A stretch of DNA of 64,000 nucleotides from Micromonospora sp. NBC_01796 (GTDB taxonomy: Bacteria; Actinomycetota; Actinomycetes; Mycobacteriales; Micromonosporaceae), in the NCBI RefSeq assembly GCF_035917455.1, contig NZ_CP109078.1:744001-808000 (forward strand), given 5' to 3'. The position numbers and the translations under genes were made by a program. Position 1 is the first letter of the stretch. Each line of letters starts with the position of its first letter. Shown here in pieces: positions 28,136 through 36,307 of this stretch. A model generated the notes under the pieces. It ran no database searches and had not been told where the DNA came from. It was given only the letters and a program-made list of their open reading frames with translations.

Positions 28136-28762
28136 TCATGCGCGATCCTCAAAGTATCCAGCAGCTTCTGCGTAGTCATCAGCGAGCTCGCGACTCCGTT
28201 CCCGGAATTCAAGTTCGCCCTTGCTGTCGCGGTCAGTCCAGTACCGCCCCTTCAGGCGTCTTGCTGGATTGCCAGAAATATCAAACACTGCCGAGCCGTG
28301 ATGAATACGACTACGGTGCTCGACACGCATATCTGGCTTATTCAAGTACAGATATGTCAACAAAAATGACCCATCGACTTCGGAGATGCTAGCCAACGCC
28401 GAGGTAGACCTCGACGCATCAGTCATCAGCTTCACGACGACCAGCGAGCCGGTCTGCTGTACGACTAGGTAGACGGTCTTCGGTTCTGGCCTCATGCCGG
28501 TACTCGGCTCGACCCAGAACGAAGTCAAAGTGCCTTGCCAAGTCCCCCTTATATTCCTCGGCACTCCGGGAACCCGCTGAACAAGGGGGAGCCGCCAAAG
28601 CCAGAAGTCCCACAGATTGAAGAGGACGGTGCTGGCCAGAACCGCAATAGAGAAAAACTTGAGCACAGCTAGATCCGGCCGACCATCTTGCACCCAGGTC
28701 CCAATCACAAAAACAACGACGACCACCGCGACAATAACGCGGATAGCAATCGTTCGCTTCAT
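28136..28762 (-). CDS. cap15: Cap15-type CBASS membrane effector
   Basis: A 208-aa protein from ATG 28762, which overlaps the CD-NTase stop as ATGA. Two transmembrane helices (about residues 5-24, IAIRVIVAVVVVVFVIGTW, and 31-55) precede a beta-rich domain starting at RGTWQGTLTSFW and containing VYLVVQQT, YLYLNKPDM, HHGSAVFDIS and GRYWTDRDSKGELEF. This matches the two-helix plus cyclic-nucleotide-binding beta-barrel plan of Cap15. In known systems the second messenger binds the barrel, the protein oligomerises and disrupts the inner membrane, causing abortive infection. Assignment rests on architecture and remembered motifs; no search was run. Confidence 0.78.
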   Translation of the reverse strand: MKRTIAIRVIVAVVVVVFVIGTWVQDGRPDLAVLKFFSIAVLASTVLFNLWDFWLWRLPLVQRVPGVPRNIRGTWQGTLTSFWVEPSTGMRPEPKTVYLVVQQTGSLVVVKLMTDASRSTSALASISEVDGSFLLTYLYLNKPDMRVEHRSRIHHGSAVFDISGNPARRLKGRYWTDRDSKGELEFRERSRELADDYAEAAGYFEDRA

Positions 28763-29646
28763 GAAGCAAGCCCCAGGTAATTCCAGGCAGCCTTCACAAA
28801 GTCGCGGCCATCCTGACGGTTCCATGCCTGATCGCGATGGAACAGGTATTTGTGCCCGTTCACCTCACGCCACCGCTTGGAGCCCTCGGCCGGCTCCGCA
28901 CCCTCAAGCTCGCTCCAGATATGAACAATGACGCCGTGGACGGTCTTGGCCCAGGTTGGCTCAAGAAAGACACTGTCAGGACAATTATACACAAGGCATT
29001 CAACAAAAAAAGACGGAACCTCGCGGTGCTCGCCACTAAGAACCATGGCGTTCTCGACTCGCTTCATAATCCGAACGGCCTTTTTGTAGTAGCCGTTGGT
29101 GCGATTGTTCTTGGTGCGCCCGTTGGTGAGTTGCTGAACGGGGTAATTGACGAGGCCAGTTCCGTCCTTCTTGAAGACCTTTGTGCCCTCTCTGTACTCA
29201 CCCGACGAGAAGTAGTAGCGATAGTCAAAGCACGGAACTACATCGGCGTCGACGCGTGCGCTATTTGAGCTTATGCGGAAGGCGGTTGAGCCAGATGAGT
29301 CAATTTGACCTGGGAACTTTTTCTTCAAAGCAGCTTCCAGTTCAGCGCGCAGGTTCGTCGGCGTCCAGATTCCCTTATATGGGGATCCCGCGGGATGCGC
29401 TCCCTTCGTTGCCTCCTCCCAATAGACAACCTCGCCGCATTGGACGGCAATATCTACGTCACTGTCTGCTTTGACGTTGGTATTGTTGGCGTAGGAACCC
29501 TTGGCATAAACAATAATATCGTAGCCGCTGAATGCCGAGTGCCCCTTCACAGCCTCACGGATCATACGTTCGGTCCGCTCCTGCTTGTCCTGCTCGGTGG
29601 TACTGGACGGTCCGGTCCAACTGATCAGACGCTCCTCTAGGCTCAT
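28759..29646 (-). CDS. CD-NTase, CBASS cyclic-oligonucleotide synthase
   Basis: A 295-aa SMODS/OAS-like nucleotidyltransferase. The signature GSYANNTNV (G50-S51) is followed by DSDVDIAV (catalytic D63 and D65) and a third acidic residue in RVDADVVPCF (about D135); the C-terminal helical domain follows with KNNRTNGYYKKAVRIMKR. It would make a cyclic di- or oligonucleotide when triggered by phage. ATG 29646 is preferred over GTG 29652 because AGGGG lies 8 bp before it. First gene of the defence operon. Clade and product are not assignable by eye. Confidence 0.85.
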   Translation of the reverse strand: MSLEERLISWTGPSSTTEQDKQERTERMIREAVKGHSAFSGYDIIVYAKGSYANNTNVKADSDVDIAVQCGEVVYWEEATKGAHPAGSPYKGIWTPTNLRAELEAALKKKFPGQIDSSGSTAFRISSNSARVDADVVPCFDYRYYFSSGEYREGTKVFKKDGTGLVNYPVQQLTNGRTKNNRTNGYYKKAVRIMKRVENAMVLSGEHREVPSFFVECLVYNCPDSVFLEPTWAKTVHGVIVHIWSELEGAEPAEGSKRWREVNGHKYLFHRDQAWNRQDGRDFVKAAWNYLGLAS

Positions 29647-29744
29647 CGACACACCCCTGACATCTCGCCGCTTGCAGATGATGTGACGGCCAAGACGACC
29701 AATGAGGAAGAGGTATTTTTCATATAAGGATCTCGAATGGCCAA

Positions 29745-29750
29745 ATTATA
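29745..29750 (-). promoter_or_regulatory. Extended -10 promoter for the CBASS operon
   Basis: On the minus strand TGC-TATAAT, a perfect consensus -10 with an extended TGn, about 100 bp upstream of the CD-NTase start. No good -35 is present. Such an AT-rich element is unusual in this genome and fits an incoming operon with its own promoter. Confidence 0.55.
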
Positions 29751-30319
29751 GCACTTTTGTCCGATTCCGGGAACTGTATTCCAATTACCCAGACGTGGGT
29801 CGCAACGCAATGTTCCCCCCATCACTCCCGGCGTCACTGCTTCGTGGCGTCGACCGAGCCCTCGCATCGCCAAGATCAAATTTCGGTTCAGCAGGTTCAT
29901 CAGGCGATGGGCGACCCTAGATAGGACGAAAGCGCAAAAGCAAGTTACTTACGGGTTCGGCGTGGCGGGCAGCTTGTTTCATTCTGACATTGTCGGATTT
30001 AGCCACCCTAGAAAGATCCATCCCGAGTCAATGCCTGGCGAGCAACACAAGTGGACGCGTCGTGGGTTCAGGATGAGGGCCGCCGATATGGCCGTAGCTT
30101 CCACCCTCGACGGGGGCTACAGGAGGAGGTGTGCCGTGTCCGAGCTACGTCCAACGTCGTCCACTGTTACTGATACCACGAACGCCTCCCAAGCGGTCGG
30201 TGCGAACACCAGCACCAGACCGGAGGCGTCCCTGTGCCGTTCAGTGAGAGCACAGGCTGGCCTCTCAACAAACTAGCCACTCGCCGAAGCCGACCACCGG
30301 CCTAAAGATCCGACAACAA
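29751..30319. other. Gene-free stretch
   Basis: About 570 bp between the defence operon and the Lsr2-like gene, of mixed base composition. A plus-strand frame at 29962-30276 has neither ribosome-binding site nor recognisable domains and was not accepted. This could hide the left attachment site of the element, but I found no copy of the tRNA-Val end here. Confidence 0.4.
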
Positions 30320-30356
30320 GCCCCCGCCGCCCTGTACTCGGCAGGGAAACGGGGGC
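30320..30356 (-). terminator. Rho-independent terminator after the Lsr2-like gene
   Basis: GCCCCCG (30320-30326) pairs with CGGGGGC (30350-30356), with an inner CCCTG/CAGGG stem. Reading on the minus strand it is followed by TTGTTGT, a T-rich tail, and it sits 13 bp after the gene stop. Confidence 0.7.
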
Positions 30357-30368
30357 GTCGTGAACGAC

Positions 30369-30584
30369 TCAGACGGCTTCAGGCTGGGCTATCGCCTCGG
30401 CGTAGGGAATGACCTGTGACCTTTCGATGTACGGTGCGAGCAGCTCCCGCAGGGCCTGTTCACCTTCCTTGGTGAGGTCGAGCCGGTAAAAGTCGTACTG
30501 GATGGAGAACGTGACCGGCCCACCTTTGCCAGCCGGGATGTCCTTGCCGGTGATGTCGTCCGTGAGCACGATGCGTGCTGACAT
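30369..30584 (-). CDS. Lsr2 dimerisation-domain-only protein
   Basis: A 71-aa protein. ARIVLTDDITGKDIPA, VTFSIQYDFYRLDLT and the final helix align with the N-terminal dimerisation domain of Lsr2, the actinobacterial nucleoid silencer. The C-terminal AT-hook-like DNA-binding domain (RGR) is absent; the protein ends after IAQPEAV. Start ATG 30584 has a strong AGGAGG. A lone dimerisation domain could poison host Lsr2 oligomers and relieve silencing of AT-rich element genes; that role is inferred. Confidence 0.7.
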   Translation of the reverse strand: MSARIVLTDDITGKDIPAGKGGPVTFSIQYDFYRLDLTKEGEQALRELLAPYIERSQVIPYAEAIAQPEAV

Positions 30585-30691
30585 GCTGGTTACCTCCTGC
30601 TGGTCGACGCGCAGAAGCTAACAGCACAAGACTTACATGTCAGGCCGAATGTAAGGAATCGGACTACTTGCCCTCCCGGGAAGGGTCTGCC

Positions 30692-31255
30692 CTAGCACGC
30701 CGGCAGGTTGCGCTCGCCGCGACTACTGGCATTCACCCAAACCTCTGAAAGGAAACCAGACCTGCCGTCTCGCCAGACTATCTTGTACCACAGCCTCGAA
30801 CTCGACAGATCCGGATTCGCATCATCGACTGCGGACTCCCTGTTTCCGTTGGTTACCTCGTCGCCGATTTGCCAACAGACGGCAGTGACGTAATCACCGC
30901 TGCGCAGATCAGTATCGGGTAGAGCACAGCCGTTGTCCTTGCAGAACGACACGGTTCGAGTAGACAAATACGCCGGAGAATCCTCACGCATTGAGTTACC
31001 GCTGGTGACACGATTATCGATCAACAGCTGCACACCCGGGCCGGTGGGCCCAGGGGCCGGCTCGGGCGCGGCTGACACCGACGCTGACAGCTGTGGCGCC
31101 GGCTTGTCGTTAAACGGGAACCACTTCACTTCGTGAGCAAGCATCAGCAAGCCAATACCTGCTCCCACGACGCCGACGGCCGCCTGCACCACCGTCGATA
31201 TCGTGATCATAGAACTATTGGTGGTACCGGTACGACTCTCAGTAGTTCCCGTCAT
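30692..31255 (-). CDS. Membrane-anchored SH3-like protein
   Basis: A 187-aa protein: short cytoplasmic N-terminus, one transmembrane helix (VVQAAVGVVGAGIGLLML, about 27-44), a Pro/Ala-rich linker, and an extracytoplasmic domain with two Cys (FCKDNGCALP) and a C-terminal beta part (WYKIVWRDGRSGFLSEVWV) resembling bacterial SH3 cell-wall-binding domains. Its ATG overlaps the CHAP gene stop by 4 bp, so the two are co-translated and probably work together at the wall. Confidence 0.65.
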   Translation of the reverse strand: MTGTTESRTGTTNSSMITISTVVQAAVGVVGAGIGLLMLAHEVKWFPFNDKPAPQLSASVSAAPEPAPGPTGPGVQLLIDNRVTSGNSMREDSPAYLSTRTVSFCKDNGCALPDTDLRSGDYVTAVCWQIGDEVTNGNRESAVDDANPDLSSSRLWYKIVWRDGRSGFLSEVWVNASSRGERNLPAC

Positions 31256-32640
31256 GTCACGTGCTTCACAATCGTCGCGGTGGGGTCGCTGAAAACCCCA
31301 AACCGGTCACTGACGGTGGCGTAGAAGGAGTGCTCCCCAGGACTGATGCCGCTGAACTGCTTGGACGAACGCGTGCCGCACTGTGCGGTGAACGCCTCGC
31401 GTCCGTCGATGAAGAAGTGGCAGGTCACCGGATCACGTCCGCTCTGCCAACCAACATCGAATGCGACGCCCACGCGCCCGCCGCCGTGAGGTACGACGAC
31501 GAGGTTCGCGGCAATCGGCTTGGGCGCGGGTGGCGGTGGTGGTGGCTGCGGCGGTTCCGGCTGCCGTGGCGGCTGCGGCTGCGGCGGTTGCGGCTGCTGG
31601 GCTGGCGTAGTCGGAGGCTGCGCCGGCGGCTTCGTAGTGGCTGGCCGTTGCGGCGCCGCCGTGATGGTGAAGAAGGCATCGACATGGCGGCCGGTGCTCA
31701 AGTCCACAGCACGGGTTCCGTAGGTATCGGGTGGATCTCCCTTGCACGGCCACCGCCAGGGGAACGATCCGTCCGGACGTGCGATCGCCGTTGTCTTCAG
31801 GTTCGCGTACTGCCGGCCATCCGAGTGCCAGGCGGCGATGCTCACCTCACCGCCGGGCGTAAAGCCCGACGACACACCCACCAGCTCGCCACCGTCGGGC
31901 GTGCAGGAGCCATTGATCTTCAGCTTCACGTCCTCGGCCGGCGCTGGCTGAGGGGTCGATGCCGGCGGCTGTTGGTTGCCAGTGTTCTTTGCCGCATGCA
32001 CGTAACCGGAGATCGTGATGCCGGCCTTCGAGACGGCACCGGTCACCGGGTCGTACGCGTACGTGGCCCTGCCCGCGACGCTGTTGTTCTGCTCGACAGC
32101 ATGCAGCGTCCTGCCCTCGATGCGATCTACAACTGCCACGTGCCCGTACTTCCCGTTGCTGTGCACCACCACGTCTCCGGGCACCGGCTTGTAGCCGGAC
32201 CCGTTGGCATGGCCAGTCAGGCCGGCGTAATCACCGCGCTGCGCATGGACGTAGAGCCACTTCGCGGCATCGTTTGCCTCCGCGCCCAACCAAAGCCGGG
32301 GAAACCACCCACGAGCTGCGTAGAGTCGATTCACAAGCTCGAAACACTGCCAACCGTATCCAAATGCCGGAGGATTGGCATTCAGGTTGAACACAGCCTT
32401 GTTATCAAATGCGCAGCTCGTGCCCTTGGTTTGGAACTCCCCGTTCGAGTGCACGTCAACACCCTGTCCACCAAGCCAACTGGTGCCCGCAACCGTGACG
32501 TGCCCACAGGCATACGGATTGGCCGCAGCGTTCGCCCTCGGCCACATGTCCAGTTGCCACGTCAACGCGGACGCAACGATCATGCCGGACAGAAAGACGC
32601 CAACGATCATGACAAGGCGACTGCGACCAGGCACACGCAT
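31252..32640 (-). CDS. CHAP-domain cell-wall hydrolase
   Basis: A 462-aa exported protein from ATG 32640, which has GGAGG 9 bp upstream. An N-terminal hydrophobic segment (VMIVGVFLSGMIVASALTW) serves as signal or anchor. The CHAP amidase/peptidase domain has catalytic Cys in GYGWQCFELVNRLY and His in GKYGHVAVVDR. A beta-domain, a long Pro/Gln-rich spacer and a C-terminal Ig-like domain follow. CHAP proteins of conjugative elements cut peptidoglycan to let the transfer channel through, the VirB1 role. First gene of a two-gene operon. Confidence 0.82.
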   Translation of the reverse strand: MRVPGRSRLVMIVGVFLSGMIVASALTWQLDMWPRANAAANPYACGHVTVAGTSWLGGQGVDVHSNGEFQTKGTSCAFDNKAVFNLNANPPAFGYGWQCFELVNRLYAARGWFPRLWLGAEANDAAKWLYVHAQRGDYAGLTGHANGSGYKPVPGDVVVHSNGKYGHVAVVDRIEGRTLHAVEQNNSVAGRATYAYDPVTGAVSKAGITISGYVHAAKNTGNQQPPASTPQPAPAEDVKLKINGSCTPDGGELVGVSSGFTPGGEVSIAAWHSDGRQYANLKTTAIARPDGSFPWRWPCKGDPPDTYGTRAVDLSTGRHVDAFFTITAAPQRPATTKPPAQPPTTPAQQPQPPQPQPPRQPEPPQPPPPPPAPKPIAANLVVVPHGGGRVGVAFDVGWQSGRDPVTCHFFIDGREAFTAQCGTRSSKQFSGISPGEHSFYATVSDRFGVFSDPTATIVKHVT

Positions 32641-33162
32641 CAGCCCATCCTCCATCAGCTCTGGTGTCCCCCTAAGGGACGCCCACAGTAGCGCAGGGGT
32701 TGTGTGTGCCAAGTGAATTTAGGTGCGCGTGTTAGCGATCATGGAATCGCTCTAACCTGGTATGCCGGATTTGCCTATGCCGATCATGAGCACCCGACTG
32801 AACGATGAGCCGATCAAGTGATGAGCGGCCAGCCTATCGGCCTAACCTCCTCGACCAACAAACACCGACAAGCCCTCGCCGCACACAGTCGATCATCATT
32901 GCTTACATGATCACTGATGCCGAGCGAACCCAGACGCACCGAGCATGCGTGAATCCGAAACTGCCTCGGATTCACGGACTTTGCCGACGTCGCGAACAGG
33001 TCCCAGTCAAGCGAACATGAGGCACGCGACGTGCCTGTACCACTTCCAGTCAAGCTGTTTATATCCCCAGAACCAGAGCTGTCACGAATAGTGATGTAAT
33101 TGTTAATTGACTTATGTTATGATCATCTTCAAGGGCATGGGAGCGGTGGCTTCTAACATGCT

Positions 33163-33183
33163 GGCAGGTACGTCTTACCTGCC
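33163..33183 (+). repeat. 8-bp hairpin GGCAGGTA/TACCTGCC
   Basis: GGCAGGTA (33163-33170), loop CGTCT, TACCTGCC (33176-33183). It lies 25 bp before the poly-C tract; could be an attenuator or a protein-binding dyad. Confidence 0.5.
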
Positions 33184-33207
33184 ACTCAAAAACAATCATC
33201 GAAGGTA

Positions 33208-33225
33208 CCCCCCCCCCCCCCCCCC
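33208..33225 (+). repeat. Homopolymer of 18 C
   Basis: An uninterrupted run of 18 cytosines about 120 bp before the next start codon. Runs of this length change by slippage; in a promoter or leader region they can switch expression. Length may also be misread in sequencing. Confidence 0.9.
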
Positions 33226-33345
33226 GCTAATTCTCAGGGGGCTGGGCGGTTCGACCGTGGCCACGTTTTTATGAACGCAGTCTCCTGCGACGTGCCGATT
33301 GGCGGGCGGTCAGAAAATATCAACATCAACTCAGGAAGTCTTACC

Positions 33346-33624
33346 ATGACGAAAGGATCACTTTCCGCATCCCAACCACATCAATTCAAACCGCTCGTTC
33401 TCGGGTCAACCATCGTGCCGCCGCGCAAGATGACCAAGCTCGCAGTCGGCCCATTCCCAGCGACGGAGCCACTGCCCGAACTGGAGGTCGATGTCGAACA
33501 GGGCGGCCACGAAGCCTTGGCGTACATGTCATCCCGGCACCACGACCCGGAGGGTCAATCCGTGATCTTTTTATTCGAGAACTACGGAGACAAAGGGTGC
33601 CTGGTTGTCGTGAAAACCGCATAG
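33346..33624 (+). CDS. Small hypothetical protein downstream of the poly-C tract
   Basis: 92 aa from ATG 33346, chosen for the AGGAAG 9 bp upstream. The sequence is soluble, with a Pro-rich front half and a strand-rich end (SVIFLFENYGDKGCLVVVKT). No family recognised. The frame is open upstream to 33271, so a longer form is possible. The next gene follows by about 55 bp on the same strand. Confidence 0.5.
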   Translation: MTKGSLSASQPHQFKPLVLGSTIVPPRKMTKLAVGPFPATEPLPELEVDVEQGGHEALAYMSSRHHDPEGQSVIFLFENYGDKGCLVVVKTA

Positions 33625-33679
33625 CCTCACGAAGTGTTCATGATGGCATTTGCCCGCATGCCGACGGATACTTCATTCT

Positions 33680-34525
33680 GTGCAACCACCCTCGAAGCGG
33701 CACACCACGAAGGCCGGCGATGAACGACTGGCCCGCCTGGTGATGCAGACAGCCCTTGATGTGCCGGTCGCCGTGTATGACGACCAGTCAAGGGACAGCA
33801 TGTACGACCTGCGGGTCCTGTACCCAGACGGCAGGGTAGCCGCGGTCGAGGTGGTTTCCACCCGCAGCAGCAAGGCCGTGAAACTTGAGCTTGCGGCCCA
33901 GCGGCTCGGCCACATACCGAAGCCGGAGTTGTCCCGCAGCTGGCAACTGCTGGTCGTGCCCGAGACTCAGCTCAAAAAACTCGCGGCCGCCGCAACGGCC
34001 CATCTTGTCGAACTTGAACACGCAGGCGTCGAGCGGTGCACGCGGCGATCTCAGCTGCCGCCGGCGCTCCAGGCGCTCGGGGTGGCGTCCGTCAGGTCAT
34101 TCCCACCGACGGAGCAGCGTCCTCCAGGCTTCCGTCTGAACCCTCTGCCAACAGGGGCCTGGGAGCACTCCGCTGACGACGCCGTGCGGGAATGCGTCGA
34201 GTTCCTGCACGCAACACCTGACGTACTGGGGAAGTTGCTGGCGTCAGGTGCGCCTGAACGGCACGCAGTCGTCATCGTGACGGTCGACTGGCTGGAGGCG
34301 TTCGCCGCACTCCGTCACGGGTCGACGCCCACCGCAGCCCCGGATCTACCCGAGGGGGTTGAATGTCTGTGGATGATTGCACTCAAAGCACTCCCAATCC
34401 GGGCAATCTATTGGCTCGGCGACGGGGTGTGGCGTGATGTGCTCCTGGATCAGGAGCACATCAACAGGGCGAACCACCGGCAGGGGCGGCGAGCCCTCTA
34501 TCAAGATCGACAGAGGGCTCGCTGA
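33680..34525 (+). CDS. Hypothetical protein of the integrative element
   Basis: 281 aa from GTG 33680 (a TTG at 33650 is also in frame). The N-terminal half has MYDLRVLYPDGRVAAVEVVS, a strand-turn-strand that recalls restriction-nuclease-like folds but has Val where the catalytic Lys would be. The C-terminal half is alpha/beta with HAVVIVTVDWLEAFAAL and WMIALKALPIRAIYWLGDG. Probably regulated together with the 92-aa gene before it. Function unknown. Confidence 0.6.
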   Translation: MQPPSKRHTTKAGDERLARLVMQTALDVPVAVYDDQSRDSMYDLRVLYPDGRVAAVEVVSTRSSKAVKLELAAQRLGHIPKPELSRSWQLLVVPETQLKKLAAAATAHLVELEHAGVERCTRRSQLPPALQALGVASVRSFPPTEQRPPGFRLNPLPTGAWEHSADDAVRECVEFLHATPDVLGKLLASGAPERHAVVIVTVDWLEAFAALRHGSTPTAAPDLPEGVECLWMIALKALPIRAIYWLGDGVWRDVLLDQEHINRANHRQGRRALYQDRQRAR

Positions 34526-34549
34526 CGGATGAGGCCGGATGGGACGACC

Positions 34550-34750
34550 TTACGGGGCGATCGCGCCGTCCTTGATGCTTCCGGTGAAGGCGGCCCAGGC
34601 GGTCGGGCTGAAGGTCAGCGTCGGGCCGCTTGGATCTTTTGAGTCGCGCACGTCGATGGCAACGCTGCGGTCGCGTACCTCGGTGCACTGCCCGTTCGAT
34701 GATGATCTGCTCGACTTCCGCCAAGCTGCGTGAGTGGGGATAGATCCCAT
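34550..34750 (-). CDS. DUF397 protein
   Basis: 66 aa with the family core AWRKSSRSSSNGQCTEV, VAIDVRDSKDPSGPTL and FSPTAWAAFTGSIKDG. ATG 34750 has a strong AAGGAGG. It lies 17 bp after the Scr1-type regulator gene on the same strand, the standard pair in actinomycetes; DUF397 partners are thought to modulate or antagonise the regulator in an antitoxin-like way. Confidence 0.92.
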   Translation of the reverse strand: MGSIPTHAAWRKSSRSSSNGQCTEVRDRSVAIDVRDSKDPSGPTLTFSPTAWAAFTGSIKDGAIAP

Positions 34751-34766
34751 ATCAGTTCCTCCTTGC

Positions 34767-35636
34767 CTACTGCATTTTGTTGGCTACCTCGCGGATGAGT
34801 CGAGCGGAATCCACGGGGTTCAGTGCGGCGGCGCGGAGGTGCTCGAAGATCACCGTGAAGCGCCGGACATCGGCGTCACGCTCCAGGAACAGCTCGCCGG
34901 CCATGCTGTCGATGTAGACCAAATCGGGGTCGGCGGTCTCCGGGAAGTCCATGATGGCGAACGAGCCCGGCATGCCCGGGTGGGCGCCGACGCCGAACGG
35001 TACGACCTGCACCACGATGTGCGGCTGTTTCGAGGCGTTGGCCAGGGCAGCCAGCTGCTCGACCATAACCTTCGTGCCGCCTACCAGCCGGTGAAGCACT
35101 GCTTCGTCCATGATCGCCCACAGGTTCAGCGGGCCGTCTTTCTGGAGCGACGCCTGGCGCTTGAGTCGCGCTTCAACCCGCCGTTCGACGTACCCGTCGT
35201 CAGCGATCGGAACTGCCCCGGCAATGACGGCGCGGGCGTAGTCCTCGGTCTGAAGTAACCCCGGAACGAACAGACACTCGTAGTTGCGCAGGCCGAGCGC
35301 CTCGGCCTCGAAGCTGATGTAGGCCGTGTACTCATCCGGCAGCTCCGACTCAAACGCCTGCAACCAACCGAGCTGGGCGGCCTGCTTCGACAGGTCGATC
35401 AGTTCGTTGCGGGTGTCTTCGTCGGTTACGCCGTATTTATCGAGGAGCGCGACGAGTGTCCGTCGCTGCGGGCGAACCTTGGCCGTCTCGATCCGGTACA
35501 GGGTGGCCGAGTTGATCCCGGTCTGCTCGCTCACTTCCTCGCGCGTCATGGCCGAGGCGGTGCGCAGGCTGCGGAGTTCGGCGGCAAGCCGTCGCAGGCG
35601 CACGGTGGGCGGTTGTCTCCGAGCTGACAAGTCCAT
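34767..35636 (-). CDS. Scr1-family XRE regulator (DUF5753)
   Basis: A 289-aa protein from ATG 35636, with GAAGGG upstream. Residues 10-70 hold the Xre helix-turn-helix (RTASAMTREEVSEQTGINSA, then YRIETAKVRPQ). The rest is the DUF5753 domain (YECLFVPGLLQTEDYARAVI, LNLWAIMDEAVLHRLVGG, VVQVVPFGVGAHPGMPGSF). Such regulators govern development or element maintenance and pair with DUF397 proteins. It lies divergent to the small-gene run at 35914-37180, which it may control. Confidence 0.92.
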   Translation of the reverse strand: MDLSARRQPPTVRLRRLAAELRSLRTASAMTREEVSEQTGINSATLYRIETAKVRPQRRTLVALLDKYGVTDEDTRNELIDLSKQAAQLGWLQAFESELPDEYTAYISFEAEALGLRNYECLFVPGLLQTEDYARAVIAGAVPIADDGYVERRVEARLKRQASLQKDGPLNLWAIMDEAVLHRLVGGTKVMVEQLAALANASKQPHIVVQVVPFGVGAHPGMPGSFAIMDFPETADPDLVYIDSMAGELFLERDADVRRFTVIFEHLRAAALNPVDSARLIREVANKMQ

Positions 35637-35913
35637 GATCCCTTCGCTCCGTCCGTAATCAGAGTGTCCCTGTCGTGCAAGTACCACGACAAGGCAGGGT
35701 GGGCGAGTGATGATCGGGCAGATGCATACCTTGCATAATCCGATATGCAGTAGCACGATGGGCACAGCATGTCACATCCCACCCGAGGTGCGGCATGGGC
35801 CATGACCTCGTGTTTAACCGCTCAAACATGAGGAGTTGGCCACTCCCAGGTGGGGGCTCCGGCCTCAGCTGGCGGCAACCGGCCGCCGGAGCCCCCTTGA
35901 GAAGGAGGTCAGC

Positions 35914-36060
35914 GTGGAGATCATCGGCACCGTCGTCGGATGCGTACTTCTGGGGTTCTTGGCGGGGCTGTTCAGCTTCCGGGTCAAGAGCCGGTGGTGC
36001 CCCACCTGCGGCCGTACGACAAGCAGCTCCGTCTACAAGGCCACTCATGGCCGGTCTTGA
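35914..36060 (+). CDS. 48-aa membrane peptide with CxxC
   Basis: GTG 35914 with a near-perfect AAGGAGGT. One transmembrane helix (IIGTVVGCVLLGFLAGLFSF) is followed by a basic turn and WCPTCGR, half of a zinc ribbon. First gene of a tightly overlapping run; the next start lies inside its 3' end. Confidence 0.65.
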   Translation: MEIIGTVVGCVLLGFLAGLFSFRVKSRWCPTCGRTTSSSVYKATHGRS

Positions 36061-36307
36061 CCCCAAGCCGGGCGATGCCCTGCTCATCAGCGGAGAAGCC
36101 AACCCGGACTTCGACGGTGACGGCCAAATTTTCCTGCGTGTCATCCGTGCCGAGGCAACTCAACCCGGGCGGCTCTGGCTCTACGGGTACGAAATCAACT
36201 CGCGCGGCACCGCCAGCAGGAAGCGGCAGGTGCATGTGCGACGTGACGGGTTGCGCGAGGCCGAGATTTGGATGCTGCGTCCGGTACCTCGAAGGGGTCT
36301 CCGATGA
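36047..36307 (+). CDS. Small beta-rich hypothetical protein
   Basis: 86 aa from ATG 36047, overlapping the previous gene by 14 bp. DPKPGDALLISGEANPDFDG and FLRVIRAEATQPGRLWLYGY suggest a small beta-barrel. It resembles the protein at 36446-36682 (both start PKPGD... and have an inner RV strand and a W-x-GY motif), so the two may be paralogues. Confidence 0.6.
   Translation: MAGLDPKPGDALLISGEANPDFDGDGQIFLRVIRAEATQPGRLWLYGYEINSRGTASRKRQVHVRRDGLREAEIWMLRPVPRRGLR

Larger units (their letters stand above)
32641..33345. other. AT-rich intergenic region with hairpin and poly-C tract
   Basis: 700 bp separating the minus-strand CHAP operon and the plus-strand small gene. The middle (about 33050-33130) is markedly AT-rich for this genome and should contain divergent promoters. 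It also holds a hairpin at 33163-33183 and an 18-C run. No gene accepted. Confidence 0.5.

Noticed and set aside
29962-30276. 104-aa plus-strand frame between CBASS and the Lsr2-like gene
   Set aside because: No ribosome-binding site, no domain, low-complexity Ser/Thr/Arg content.
33650-33679. TTG start for the 281-aa gene
   Set aside because: Adds residues without similarity; GTG 33680 is equally placed. Kept as an alternative only.
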